The notes beneath the pieces are model-generated. The model was not told the DNA's origin, did not search any database, and saw nothing but the letters and a program-made list of their open reading frames with translations. A stretch of 64,000 nt of DNA from Angiostrongylus vasorum (lineage: Eukaryota > Nematoda > Chromadorea > Rhabditida > Metastrongylidae). How positions within the stretch are numbered: the stretch's first letter is position 1; each line of letters opens with the position of its first letter. The position numbers and the translations under genes were made by a program. Positions 43,475 to 54,084 of this stretch are shown in pieces. Location of the stretch: positions 682,001 through 746,000 of the forward strand of contig JADANN010000099.1 in NCBI GenBank assembly GCA_018806985.1, given 5' to 3'.

Positions 43475-43697
43475 TACTTTTCTGTCAGCTTATAGCTGGT
43501 CTTCAAGGCCTGTCCTACTTCGTGTGCTGTGTGTGCCATCCTTGTTTGTTTTGGAAAAGGTAATCCGTGTCCTTTTCCTGTTTTCCAATAGCTTCAGGAG
43601 CAGCTGTTATTATCATATCACGTTGGATGAGGTCAATTGGTCACAGGACTACGAGTTGGTGATGTTACGCATTCAAAGAAACTGTGTGGTATCTCTA

Positions 43698-44049
43698 TCA
43701 AAGAAACTGTGTGGTACCTCTTCTCTTTCGTGCAATCGTATCTCCAGGAATGTTTTCTTTGAGATCAATAACTTTTGCGATATATACGAAATGGAAGCGA
43801 AGTAACATGTTAAATATTTGCGGTAGGAAAACCGAGTCTTGATGAAGTACATCGTTTAGTGATAGTGCTTTCTCCAGATGTGCTGATGCATTGCATACAA
43901 TTCTTAGTTCTGTAGTTTCTCTTGTGGAGTGGGCACTGGGTGGTGTGGGAGGTAGTGTATAATCCTTCTGTGGCTTTTGATTCGTCAATTGCTCCGATTA
44001 TGCTTTGATGTAATTGTTTCACTATGGCTTCATGGTACTTATGGAGCAT
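43698..44049 (-). pseudogene. BEL/Pao RT N-terminal segment
   Basis: Frames 44049-43810 and 43988-43698 overlap. Together they show AIVKQLHQSIIGAIDESKAT, EGLYTTSHTT, HSTRETTELRIVCNASAHLE, and KALSLNDVLHQDSVFLPQIF. The xLRIVxxASA and SLNDVLxxG pattern marks the entry of a BEL/Pao RT. The palm with YxDD is absent downstream. Confidence 0.7.
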
Positions 44050-44427
44050 GGTAGCATTTTGTTGCAGTATGGCGCCTGTTGCCTGCAGTCATTGCATCTC
44101 CATGTCTTTGTATGGTAATGTTGTCGCGTCGTTTTTTCTACGGAAAGCGTCCATAGTATCCATCTTTCCGTTCCTCTACAGTTTAATGGAATTGTTCCCA
44201 GACGAAGCGTCTTCTTTTAGGTTCTCTTGTTTATTTGATCCACTAAATTCCAATGTCGAAAAAACCCTCCCATAATTGCTCCTTAGGGGCTTTGTGCAGT
44301 GTTTGTGTAGTCTTGTTTGTGGGAGACATATTATCGTCCGGTACATTATGCTGATTGTGGATACTTCTGTAACAAGAAATCCTAGCTCTGAAGGGATCAG
44401 TTCCATTCCATTCGGTAATATCATGCT

Positions 44428-45189
44428 TTACGCCAGACCATTGCCCAGTAGAGCGAATAAGTCTAAGAGTCCGAGCAGAAGCTGTGAATTGATGGTGGTG
44501 GAGTATGAGTTGATCGACAGCTTAATTTTATGATGATCTAGAAACTCTCTATCCTCTTGGTTTAGATGAAATCGCTCTACAGGCTGCATAATTGCATGAA
44601 TTCTAGTTGCTTTAATTATGTGCCTTGATCCATAAGTATCCTGCAATTTTAGCGTAGCGATTCTGCATGTCTTTTTGATTGCTTTACATTCTCCATATGT
44701 GTGAATCCTTTGGTTGGTGAAGACACCATCTGGTAGTTGAAGGAGTTTAGCCAGTGCATTAGTGATGAAAGAACGGTCTGACCACGTATCACAAGGACTA
44801 TTAGTTCTTGTTTCCTCTCGTTGTAGGTGAGGACATTAGCAAGTCCTCCTAAAATTTGAGCGCTGGATGTATGTTTCTTCATAGCATGGAGAACGAGGCT
44901 ATCTTCGTGTTGCGTGTTATTAGAAGTTGCCGCATTGGTTTTTTGACAAACTGGGACTCGTTTCTTTTGCAGTGGTGTTTGGTAATTTCGTAGGTGTTCT
45001 CGCTTTGCCTTCTGCATTATTTTTCCTCTTTTTGGGGCTTGTATTTGTTTGGGAGGTGCTGGTACCTAGAAATAGAAGCGTGGTATCCGTAGTTGTTGCA
45101 CTTTCAGCACGGTTCTGCCTTGCAATCAGGTAGCGGTGGAAAGACGAGCCGCAGTTGTAACAAAGAAAGTCGGTTTTACTGATTTGCAT
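44428..45189 (-). pseudogene. BEL/Pao zinc knuckle and protease region
   Basis: From 45189: LCYNCGSSFHRYLIARQN, a partial CCHC knuckle in which the last cysteine is not in place. Then Lys/Thr-rich sequence, and in 45017-44649 a protease-like part RKQELIVLVIRGQTVLSSL followed by MHWLNSFNYQMVSSPTKGF. In 44646-44428 comes DTYGSRHIIKATRIHAIMQP. Reading across frames fits the gag-to-protease transition of Pao-type elements. Confidence 0.5.
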
Positions 45190-45507
45190 TTTTTTCCTAT
45201 TGGAACCTCATATTAGAGCAGTTGTTTGGTAGGTGTCTTACCAGGATACACTCTACTCGTGAAAGCGTTTCTTTGGCGATTCCTATGCTCCGTTTTTAAT
45301 TAGCTCTGATTCCTCCCCTCATTTATTCCCTGATATCCTTCAACAGCTAGCTCGTTTTCATATCCTCTGGTCTATATCGTGGTTTTTGTCGAGGGCATAT
45401 CGTTGGACGTCTTCTGTAAATTTTTCTAGTAGTAACTGTTGTAGGATTAGAGTATCGATGAACACTTCTTCTTAATGTAGTTATATAACTATTGAGTAAA
45501 GAGTTTC

Positions 45508-46419
45508 TCACAGTTTCTCCTGGTCTTCGAGGCGTTTGCTTTGTGCTTCTGTTAGACGTACGCTGTATAACAAATGACCGACGAGGGATTGTTTATTGTC
45601 GTACTTTTTCTTTTTAGGTGCTCTATGACTATTGGATAGGCTTCGTTGAACATCGGGTATCGTTTGACACATTCTTCTGTTTCTCCCTGAAGGGAATCCA
45701 ACAGATAGGTCATTTTTTTGAAGATCCCATTCGGCGTGAGTGAACATTATGGTTAAATGCTACCCCAAAATGCTTCTCACACCTTTATATCTCTGGTGAA
45801 TTTCGGAACAGAGATGAGTGGTAAATTTGTCACCGCTGAAGCGACGTTGATGTCATATGGGACTTTAATCTTAGAGCTTTCCAGCGCTGTTCTTAGGTTG
45901 ATGAGCTTAGAAAGGTAGCGTTCTGCGTCGCCCTTTACTGTTCTCTCTACATTTATTTTAGCACAGCGCTGCAGCTCATCTTTTTCTGGAGTGTTGAGCT
46001 CTCGCTGGAGTTGATTGGCCATTAGAGCATAGTTCTCGAGCGCTGTCTGGACGTTGTTTCGATAAGGGCCAAGTTTGCCTGTTCTATTTTTGTTTTGTCG
46101 TGCGGTGAAATATTTGCTTCGTCTAGTTTCCTCGGGTGGAATGTCTATTTGCGTGTTTAGTTCGTTTCGTGTTCGTTCGTGTTTAGTTTTCATAGTTATT
46201 TAAGGAGGATATGAGGCGGTTAATTGTCTTTGTTAATACTCCTTGACGTGCGGACAGAACGGTTGCCATTCTGTCTTTCTTGTATAGTAAATGTAACATA
46301 CTTGAACGCAGGTTTCCCGCTTTGAGGTTGGCTTTGCTGCGGCGAAGTGTTAGTTGAGCGTTGAATACGAATTGGATCGGCCAAGGCACCAATGTGTTAG
46401 CTTGGCTTGGCCAATGCAC
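45508..46419 (-). pseudogene. BEL/Pao gag region
   Basis: The region begins with RMATVLSARQGVLTKTINRL, continues in another frame with helical Gln/Asn/Glu-rich sequence (NVQTALENYALMANQLQREL, AERYLSKLINLRTALESSK), and ends at 45508 after AEWDLQKNDLSVGF and SLVGHLLYSVRLTEAQSKR. Family gag proteins share this coiled first half. A frame change at 46190 links the first two pieces. Confidence 0.6.
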
Positions 46420-46440
46420 TGAATGTCTTCTGTCTTATTA

Positions 46441-47995
46441 GAGTATTTCAAGTGCTTTCATCGTTGTTCAATAAGAACACTGACGCATTCTTACCGCGCG
46501 ACCGCGATCTGTCCTGTTTTTACAGCAACGTTGACCCAACATGTGCCTGAAAAAAACCCAGTGAACGTCAGTGAATGTCATCTGGGTGTGGAATGTATTA
46601 TGGATGCGTAGTAATTCAACTGTCTCTGTCACCTCATTAAGAAGAAAAGACAAAAAACGTTCATCTGCAGACAAATAAGATTTCTCTTCAAGTGAAAACA
46701 CTAAATTGGCCTCTACCACTACTCAAAGTGAACATTACTGACAAATTATTGAAGATTATAGCAGGATCTCTCATGTGTTCCATCGGTGCACTTCACTACG
46801 TTTGCTTCATCCTTGGGGAATAGTGAAATTAACATGCAAGAGAGCCACAACTTAGGTGAAGCTGTGGCTCACAATGAGCCTAGGAAAAGTGATCCCTACC
46901 TGATGTTAAGTCGAAATGATAAGAAATGCTGTTGATAGTATGCTTATCTAATAACTGTCGATTCGGGTGTTGTTCGCTTAGTGATTGTGGCGGCGTTCGT
47001 AGTGATAGAAATATAGTTTGAGAAGTTAACTAGTAGAGTTGCTAGCTCGAATTGACTGCTTTCCTTTATTTATGTATCTATTTATTTGAATATGCCAAGC
47101 AGGACTTTTCGTGCGCTGTCTCAGAAGACAATCTCAAGTTTGTGTTATATCCATTAATACAGAAACAGCTGCACAATATTAAAGGTGTGACAATATACAT
47201 AGAGGTGAAGAATACAGGTGCCAGTACCAAAAGAAGACAGTAACAGCCCTGATATAGAGACCTGGACAAAAGAACTGATGAAGGTGCTTATATTCATCCT
47301 ATCATAGTTTAGAATTTAAGTAGAGCAGTTGAAGAGATGCTTTAAAGAGATAGTTTGAAGAGCAGTGTGGCAGAACTTTTTTTCGTAGGCAGTGCCATTT
47401 GATGAGCTTGATTCAAAGGACAGTAGACCCGAATACCTACGCAAAAAAACGGCATATCGCAAGTTTAAGATAGTTTTTACAGAGGAGTTTGCCTTTTGAA
47501 GATGACTTAGTAGTGCGAGACAAGTGTATGTTCGACTGGGAACGCTCGATGGAGAAATAATTTAGAGATAGCGAATGCTCGATAATTACGCTTGACTTAC
47601 TGAAGATTTTAAGTGGTAGTCATTACAATCTGTTAAAACAATTCATTCATAATATTCATTTTATCCCATAGATTGACGAATAAGGGAACAGTCACCTTTC
47701 AGTTTCGTAATACTTCGATTCACGAATGACTGTTTCTAATCGACACTAGTGAATTGATCCTTCTGATAATATAAGGTAACGAAAGTGATTGACGAACACC
47801 AGAAAGTAGAAGAGAATCGGTAAACAAATGTGACTGATCTCTTGCCTTGAATAGCAATGAACCCTATCTCAATCGACGTTTTAAAAACGGTGTTGTGACA
47901 AACAGAGACTGCTACTGCTCTCCCGGTTTACCCGGTGATTAAATGATAACAGATTGTGGCGAAATAGTCTTTCAAATTCTTTTTTTTATATATAT
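46441..47995. other. no gene recognised; expected 5' LTR side of the BEL/Pao copy
   Basis: A 5' LTR would be expected next to 46440. I see no match to 42692-43085. The rest of the stretch is unassigned. Confidence 0.3.
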
Positions 47996-48000
47996 AGCGG

Positions 48001-48287
48001 AACGCGGGTAGCTCAGTGGTTAGAGGTGTCCTGCAATACACAGGTTTTCGACGGTTCAATCTCGCTCACAGGCCTACTGTCCGTCCATCCCACGGAGCCT
48101 TGCATATTGATACCAGGTTGTCTGCCAGGATAGCATGCTGACCTGAAACATCGGTGGGCCATTGCAAGTAATTGTAGAGGTAAGATATGCATTCAACCAC
48201 CTCTACGATGCTTGATGAAGTCGAACTCACTGCGCATCCCTCAGTGACTAATCAACGTCGGGTGCTTTATCCCTCTGCTTAATAACA
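48001..48287 (+). repeat. tRNA-derived SINE, family S1, best head
   Basis: The copy starts just after a TATATATATA run. The A box TAGCTCAGTGGTTAGAGG (48010) and the B-box-like GACGGTTCAATCTCGC (48048) are spaced as in a tRNA gene. The body TGATACCAGGTTGTCTGCC, AAGATATGCATTCAACCACC and the end CGTCGGGTGCTTTATCC match all other S1 copies inverted. Confidence 0.8.
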
Positions 48288-48660
48288 TAGCATAGATCAG
48301 ACCATTCAAATTTGCTCTGTTTTGAATTATGGAAAGAAGACCAAGCAACTGTTTTATTTAGTTCAAACTAGAAAGAAAAAACGATTTCGTAGTGAATTCC
48401 TCTCTTATGGACTACTCCTGTTGAGTTGATGCGAGTTTGGTGTGAGCTGTCGTTTTTGTTGTGAATCGATAGCTGACGTTCCGGTGACTTCGCCTTCTCT
48501 TCGATTTGTATGAGGAATTTTACAGAAGCGTATCCTGGCTATTTAGACCACCTTCCTTTGTACTTTTTTAGATAATTAGCAACGGAGTTGTCCAAGAAAA
48601 TGCTTAAATTGTTAAAGACTTGATAAGGTTCTCGTAAATTATTGTGTGTAAATAAGTTAA
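48288..48660. other. no gene recognised
   Basis: Nothing supportable is seen between the SINE and the histone pseudogene pair. Confidence 0.3.
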
Positions 48661-48662
48661 AG

Positions 48663-48754
48663 CTTGGATATTGTCCTTTGAGCACTTTACGATCGTGTCT
48701 AGCTACCCCGTTGCCGAGTCCTTTGCCTGCTTTTCCACGTCAGAACATGTTTAC
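48663..48754 (-). pseudogene. histone H4 N-terminal fragment, minus strand
   Basis: From 48752 the minus strand reads MF then a stop, RGKAGKGLGNGVARHDRKVL. This matches the first 20 or so residues of histone H4 ([20 protein letters not shown]). After the K-V-L block, homology ends at about 48663. It is the left arm of an inverted duplication with 48829. It lacks the one-base insertion of the right copy. Confidence 0.8.
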
Positions 48755-48828
48755 GATATCAGGCTAGCACACGGCAATCGTATACTGCTAGATTTATGAC
48801 TGCTGTGTGCTAGTCTGCTACCGTCAAC

Positions 48829-49111
48829 ATGTCCGGACGTGGAAAAAAGAGGCAAAAGACTCGGCAAAGGAGGAGCTAAACGACATCGTAAAGTGCTCAA
48901 GGAGAATATCCGGTGAATCACCAAGCCGATAATTCGTCGTCTGGCTCGTCACGGTGGAGTGAAGCGCATCTCTGGTCTGATCTATGAGGAAACCCGTGGC
49001 GTTTTGAAGATTCTCCTCAAGAAGGTCACCAGGGATGCCGTCACCTATTATGAGCATGCAAAGAGAAAGACAGTGACAGCTATGGATGTTATGTAAGCTC
49101 TTAAACGTTAA
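48829..49111 (+). pseudogene. histone H4 pseudogene
   Basis: H4 packs DNA as the H3-H4 tetramer of the nucleosome. Here the gene starts MSGRGK, then one inserted base in the Gly-Lys repeat (near 48846) shifts the frame. The true frame resumes with [18 protein letters not shown], then a TGA, then [40 protein letters not shown] and [18 protein letters not shown], followed by a TAA (one codon early) and ALKR before a second TAA. The last 10 or so residues (QGRTLYGFGG) are missing. No intron, as expected for H4. Not functional. Confidence 0.88.
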
Positions 49112-49499
49112 GTTAAAACTTGTTGAGCAGTCCTCGAGTAGCTGGTAGGTTAATCGCTAAAATCGCTACCATCAGGAATGGCTGTCGTCTTGAAAGGATC
49201 GAAGTCGCAAGACAGCAAATTCCTTCCAATGCACACCAGCTAGAAAATGCATGTGGTGACGCTTTGACAGTTCCCTAGCAAAGCTACTTTGGGTTTCCAT
49301 AAAAAATAAGCCCGTATACGTATTGATGAAAGGTGAAGAGAAGGAAATGAATGGATAGACGTTCTTCTACCGACACAACACGTGAAGACGGGTCATCTAT
49401 GTCAACATTAGTATACGCTCCATCGTTTGAATTTGATTAGAATGTAATATAGTGGCCACGGATCTCCGTCACTGAGAGATTCCCAGCCAATTACTTGTG

Positions 49500-50185
49500 A
49501 GGCTAAATGGCCCGACCTCAAGTGGCGGATAGGGGGGTTAAACGCGAGGAGACTTGTTTCTCAGAACAAGCGACGGTAGAACAGTTAGTGACCTTGGATT
49601 CCTCGTCAGCAGAAGTATGTCCCTAGCAACGATTCCTTCGAAGAACTAATAATCCAAATCGGACACTCAAGGTTCAAGAGATTTGGATCAACACCGACTT
49701 TGACAATAATCGTGACTCATGAGCTAATATCAAGTTATGACGAAGGGAAATCCTTCCGTATGAAGTTGAAGGATAGAGAAGACCGCACCTTCTTTAAGGT
49801 CCTGAGAGGCGACTTGAACACCAAGATTTGACCCGTGAAAATATCTTAAGGAGAGGAGGTCACATTAGGTCTCACGGATTAGAACGGAACGAAAAAAGAT
49901 AAGAGCCTGCTTGTGTTTGTCATAACGCGTGAAACTATCTAAGGTAACTCACAATTCCGGAAGCCCCACGCTCAACGCTGGACAAGCGAGTTTTCCAGTG
50001 GAAGTATCATAAGTAAATAGACCACATCATTAGTAAATCAATGCCCTCGCAGCCTACGTCGCTGTTGTCCCAAAATTTTACATGGGATCAGAACAGCGCT
50101 TCTTTAGCACACGATGTTATTTTTTTTGTGAAAATGAAAGAAAGCGGCGAATTTCATGGAACGAAATCCCAAAACCACCATACTT
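49500..50185 (+). mobile_element. RTE (B-type) endonuclease fragment
   Basis: Across frames the fragment reads GDLFLRTSDGRTVSDLGFLV, STPTLTIIVTHELISSYDEG, DREDRTFFKVLRGDLNTKI (the GDFNAKIG motif, worn), HGLERNEKR, and AAYVAVVPKFYMGSEQRFF, where the family has GSDHRLL. This covers most of an AP-like endonuclease. The catalytic aspartate-histidine pair is lost (SEQR). No RT follows; repeat R4 starts at 50195. Confidence 0.65.
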
Positions 50186-50194
50186 ACTAATTGG

Positions 50195-50575
50195 ATAGGA
50201 TGGCCCTACCCTCCCTCGTTGTGCGGGCCTCAGCAAAATTTCCATTGTTTCGGAGTTTTGATGGTTTAGGCATTGTGGTTCCCTGCTGTCCCGAGGTCAG
50301 CCAGACCAAAGTCTGCCCCAAGTCGTCAACACCACGGACACTCGCCGCCCTTGTTGATTAGAAGAAGACTTGCCACCATGCGACTAGTCTGATACAAGAA
50401 CGGTGGTGGATCCTGTTTTTGGTTTACTCTTTGCTGGACTTCTTGATGGAAAAGCTGGACTCCTTCTCACCTTAGAAGAAACGTCCTCGTGGATTAATCT
50501 CCCCTCTATTCATCACTTCCCGACACCCAGGAAAACCTCCCAGCAACGATAAGGCGGTAAACCGTTGGAAGGAAA
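50195..50575 (+). repeat. dispersed repeat R4, full copy
   Basis: Landmarks: GGATAGGATGGCCCTACCCT, GTCTGCCCCAAGTCGTCAAC, GGTGGTGGATCCTG, and the end ACGATAAGGCGGTAAACCGT. It sits exactly between two RTE pieces. Confidence 0.65.
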
Positions 50576-50599
50576 ACTAGTATTTATTCAGATCATTTT

Positions 50600-51080
50600 T
50601 CGGCTCTCGTACAACCACTTGTATGAGCGCACTGACCATGCAGAACAACATGAAAGAGGAATTGGACAAAAGAAGAGCAGCATAGGCCGCACTCAGGCCT
50701 CTCAAAGAAGCCACCGATCAACTAGCGCAGACCCACGACTTCGTGCTCACGTTTTCAACTTAACAATCCTATCAGCACTCACATATGCTGTAGAGACGTG
50801 TACTGACCTTTTAACGACGTCAACAACTGTGCGCGCTACCTATAATGCGCTTGAGCGATGCTTTCTGATATTCAGTCGACGCTCACAACGTCTAGCCAGA
50901 ATACGCAGCTCATATCTTCGAAACTTATTCCATCTTCGAGACCCAAAAGAATATGCATAAATAGCGAAATACAAAGGGGCCGGTCACATGGTTTGAAGCA
51001 CTCGTGACGGATGGACCAAAAAAAATAGTGGACTAGTCGCCAACCATCTGCATTTGCAGATGGAAACGATTTCAGTATTC
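50600..51080 (+). mobile_element. RTE (A-type) 3' fragment
   Basis: The codons NNMKEELDKRR, then LKEATDQLAQ and in another frame DPRLRAHVFNLTILSALTYA, ALERCFLIFSRRSQRLAR correspond to 3560-3900 of RTE-A. The tail reads KGAGHMV-like sequence near 50980. The RT core is absent. Ends near 51080, followed by a worn hammerhead-like motif at about 51113. Confidence 0.65.
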
Positions 51081-51215
51081 TGGAACTGACCTATCGGACG
51101 TCACTACGAAAAAGGAGAAGTCGCCGAAATGTCCGCCAACAAATCACAGCAGAAACAAAAACAACAACAACTGATTACAATCTCCATTCAGGTCCGCAGG
51201 CGCAATTCGTAAGAA

Positions 51216-51216
<1 letters not shown>

Positions 51217-51249
<33 letters not shown>
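51217..51249. repeat. (AT)n microsatellite
   Basis: About 16 AT units stand directly before the tRNA-like head of an S2 repeat. A shorter TATATATATA run precedes the S1 head at 48001. Confidence 0.85.
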
Positions 51250-51252
<3 letters not shown>

Positions 51253-51620
51253 GGGCGAATAGCACAGTGGTAGTGATGTCCGTCATCACGAGCATGGTGC
51301 TAGTTCGATTCCGCTCCGGGCCAACCAAGCCTCTCATCCCTCTGAGGTCGGAAAATTGGTACCGGACTTCTCTAGAAAAATTGGATCTCTGCAATTTGAT
51401 TTGGAACGCTCCAGCACGGCTATCTCAGGATTCCAGGAAGAATCGCTCGACCGGCATTCCACAACACTCAAGGTGAAATGAAAACTCCTCGAGCAGCAAC
51501 CGAAGCCACATGTTAAAAGTTGGAAGATCTTCGTGGACAGTGGATGAGAGGAAACGAATCGAATTTGAGAAGTGGTGTGATCGGCACAGTAGATGTGAAG
51601 ACGAATCATGTGAAAAAAAA
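51248..51620 (+). repeat. tRNA-derived SINE, family S2, best copy
   Basis: The A box TAGCACAGTGGTAGTGATG (51259) and the B box TAGTTCGATTCCGCT (51300) are well kept. The body contains GGTACCGGACTTCTCTAG and CGACCGGCATTCCACAAC. The 3' end is A-rich (51610-51620). Length about 375 bp. Confidence 0.78.
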
Positions 51621-51624
51621 ATAG

Positions 51625-52095
51625 TTTCGATATTCTTGTTGAGCAAACACGAGGTGTTACTTTATTCTTTATTCCGCTAAAGCTAACGTTTCGGCGGATT
51701 TCGCCGTCTTCATAGCCTGTAGGAAGGATATATTGATAGGCAATTTACTACGTCAAATGCTCCAATAACATATACAGAAAGATGAAAATGTAAATCGCAA
51801 TCACACGATCAACAGCTTCTCGAAAAACTCACCGTTTATTACGTACTTTCCACTAAGGAAGAACAGCTGATCAGAGTCGCACATGGTCGATAGATGCACC
51901 ACCCCACATCAAAAGTCGATGAGTAGGTAAGGGGCCAGATCAGGTGTGATCTCGAGGGCATTCCTCCTTGCTACTAATTGTAGGATTCCTGGTATTTATC
52001 CAAAAAGCCTCTTGAAGTTTGCGTGTTGGTGTTTTTGCACATTGCGCGAGGATAGTGACTTTTATATCAAAATCGTCTCCGACTTTGGAGAACAA
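51625..52095 (-). mobile_element. Penelope-like 3' end with hammerhead-like motif
   Basis: On the minus strand the last part of the GIY-YIG ORF (KVTILAQCAKTPTRKLQEA-like, near 52060-52000) is followed by the end segment, with TRSGPLP-like coding, then the non-coding end. The motif at 51713-51685 reads ATGAAGA, CGGCGAAATCCGCC, GAAACGTT. It matches 37850-38200 over its length. Confidence 0.65.
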
Positions 52096-52137
52096 AGAAA
52101 TATATATGTGGTATTTTGAGTTAGGACGTCACTATAT

Positions 52138-52625
52138 TTGAAGCAGACCACCGCTGTGGACGGTGATTTGGCGAGAAAGAAACGAATACAGACTGACGAC
52201 GTTGACGTTGATGACGTTATCAACGACATCAACAAAGAATACGACTGGCTTATTCAACATCTTCACGTTAGAACCATGGAAGTTGAGAGTTCAAAAGTAG
52301 TCATGGGACGTTTCCACCAGATACACACGAGTTGATACGCCAACGTGGAATCACACGAGCTAGACGATACTGCTAACTCACGTCCGAGATTGCAAAACCA
52401 TGCAAAAAGGCCATAAAACCGCATAGTAAGGATAGAAGAGTAGCGCTTAGGGTCGAAACTACAGAGGCTGGAAGAAGCATTCGGAGAGCTCATCGAGGCT
52501 TCATCAGTTACAAAATAAAGGTGATTGCACGGCCAGACAGAGCAGTTACAGCTTCCTCAAAGGCAGTTGAGAAAATCGCTCACAATTACTGTTTGGGTTT
52601 CTTCAATAGCCATGTCCTCCTGTCC
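52138..52625 (+). mobile_element. RTE (B-type) linker fragment
   Basis: The open start reads DDVINDINKEYDWLIQHLHV, followed across frames by YANVESHEL, and ENRIVRIEE-like remnants of the domain between endonuclease and RT. It matches 9560-9900 of RTE-B. It ends where it meets the minus-strand RTE at 52626. Confidence 0.65.
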
Positions 52626-53226
52626 TCATCACCTGTACGTACATGTACCAGTCGTCTCGTTGACCGTCAAGTGACTCAAGTGGGCGCCAGTAAAGCTTCC
52701 ATTTTTCTTCGTCACTTACAAGAGTAACGCTATTGGTTCTGCTTGTTTAAAGGACTCGTTAAGCATGAGAGCTTTCTCCTAGCATTAACGTGAAGAACTC
52801 TGACCATTGGATCGGTGGTCTTCCTGCAGCACGTTCGACATGCTGAAGAATCTAGTCATTAACGGCTGTTGTCCATCGGTTGTGATTTTTTGATCGTTGA
52901 CGCAGGTCGCAGCTTTCGAATCCCATCCCTTACTTGGGTGATACGGATACTCCTAGCATCGTCCTTTCGTCTGCGCGTTCAGTGACGCTGAATGATCTGC
53001 CATCCTGCATAGCGACTAGGCTTTTAACGCAAAGGTTAAGGCAGAAAGAATCGTGAAGTCGAAAAGGTCGGCACGGAGTCGAGAGTTCTTTGTTCTCTTC
53101 ACTACATCCTCGATGCTTTTGAAAGCTCTCCAGGCCGCTGATTTCCTTTAACTCAACTCTTGAGCTAAGTCGTTCATCATGTTGATTTCCCGACCAGGAT
53201 AACCTAACTGGAACATTCGGAGATAT

Positions 53227-53412
53227 TCATTGCGTTGAGCGTGAATGGGACATATGTAACCAATTTCCACATGCATTACCAAAGTCGGCAAAGATTCGTT
53301 CCACTTGGCTAATATTTGGTGTTACAAGAACGATTTCATTACCAAAGCGAATATGGTGTAATTCCCGACCATCGATTTTAACGCTGGTGTTCTCCCATTT
53401 CAATGTTCGCAT
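53227..53412 (-). pseudogene. RTE RT catalytic region, mutated
   Basis: The 61-codon frame reads LKWENTSVKIDGRELHHIRF, GNEIVLVTPNISQVERIFAD, FGNACGNW. In the family, RFADDIVL stands at this place; here it is RFGNEIVL, so both catalytic aspartates are gone. Confidence 0.7.
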
Positions 53413-54084
53413 GGCGTTCGAGGGGCAGCGGTAAAATATTCTGCCAAACCTCTAAGCGCTCTATTGAAGTCGATGTTAATATCGTTTCAGAATGGTGGTA
53501 ACTTGTTTGTGAGACTTTTACACTGTTCCCAAAGAATCTCCATGTACTGAATAGGGACTCCTTGACTAACAAGGGCTTCCATGACTGCTTCAATCTCAAT
53601 TATTCAAAGGCCTTCTTTAAACAGGTGAAAGTGAGGCAGAGTGGTCTTTTGTACTCTCGCGATGCTTCATTTAGTCTTGTCATCGTGTGGATGTGGTCCA
53701 TCGTACTAAATCCTTTTCGAAACCCTGCTTGCTCAAATGGCTGTCATTCGTCCAATGTTCTGTCAGTCCTGTTTAGGATGACTCGAGTGAAAAGTTCGTA
53801 GACGATAGACAGCAAGCAGATTGGGCGATAGTTGCCAATATCGTGGAGATCACCCTGAACATTAGCATGGTCTTGCTGGTCTTCCATTGAGTAGGAACCT
53901 TGGATTCAGTCAGATAACCTGTTTTAAAAGAGCCGGGCTAGTGCGTTTACGAGGACTGGCGGAATGTTCTTCAGGTGTTCTGGTCTTATTCTGTCCGGTT
54001 CTGGTGCTGTTCGATTTTTCGCCGACGAAACGGCATGTCGGATTTCGGAAGGGAGAACCGGTGGTACAACATATCCATCCTCCT

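Larger units (their letters stand above)
43086..46440 (-). mobile_element. BEL/Pao LTR retrotransposon, internally deleted
   Basis: On the minus strand from 46440: a leader with a primer-binding-site-like TTGGTGCCTTGG, a gag-like coiled region (46280-45780), a Cys-rich knuckle (CYNCGSSFHR, about 45165), a protease-like part (GQTVLSSLMHWL, about 44760, where the family has a D-T/S-G-S motif), then the start of the RT (RIVCNASAHLEKALSLNDVL, about 43890). The sequence then jumps to the C-terminal end of the integrase (RRPVRLLIPLELGKQNNN, 43240). RT catalytic palm, RNase H and integrase core are missing. Frames are broken. I could not prove LTRs on either side. Confidence 0.72.

Noticed and set aside
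43332..43805. 157-codon plus-strand frame with hydrophobic stretches
   Set aside because: It is the shadow of the BEL/Pao integrase end on the minus strand.
48010..48080. A genuine tRNA gene, from its A and B boxes
   Set aside because: No acceptor-stem pairing or good anticodon arm could be found, and the sequence continues into the body shared by all S1 copies, so it is a SINE head.
51259..51320. tRNA gene at the S2 head
   Set aside because: Boxes are present, but the cloverleaf does not close and the body belongs to a dispersed repeat.
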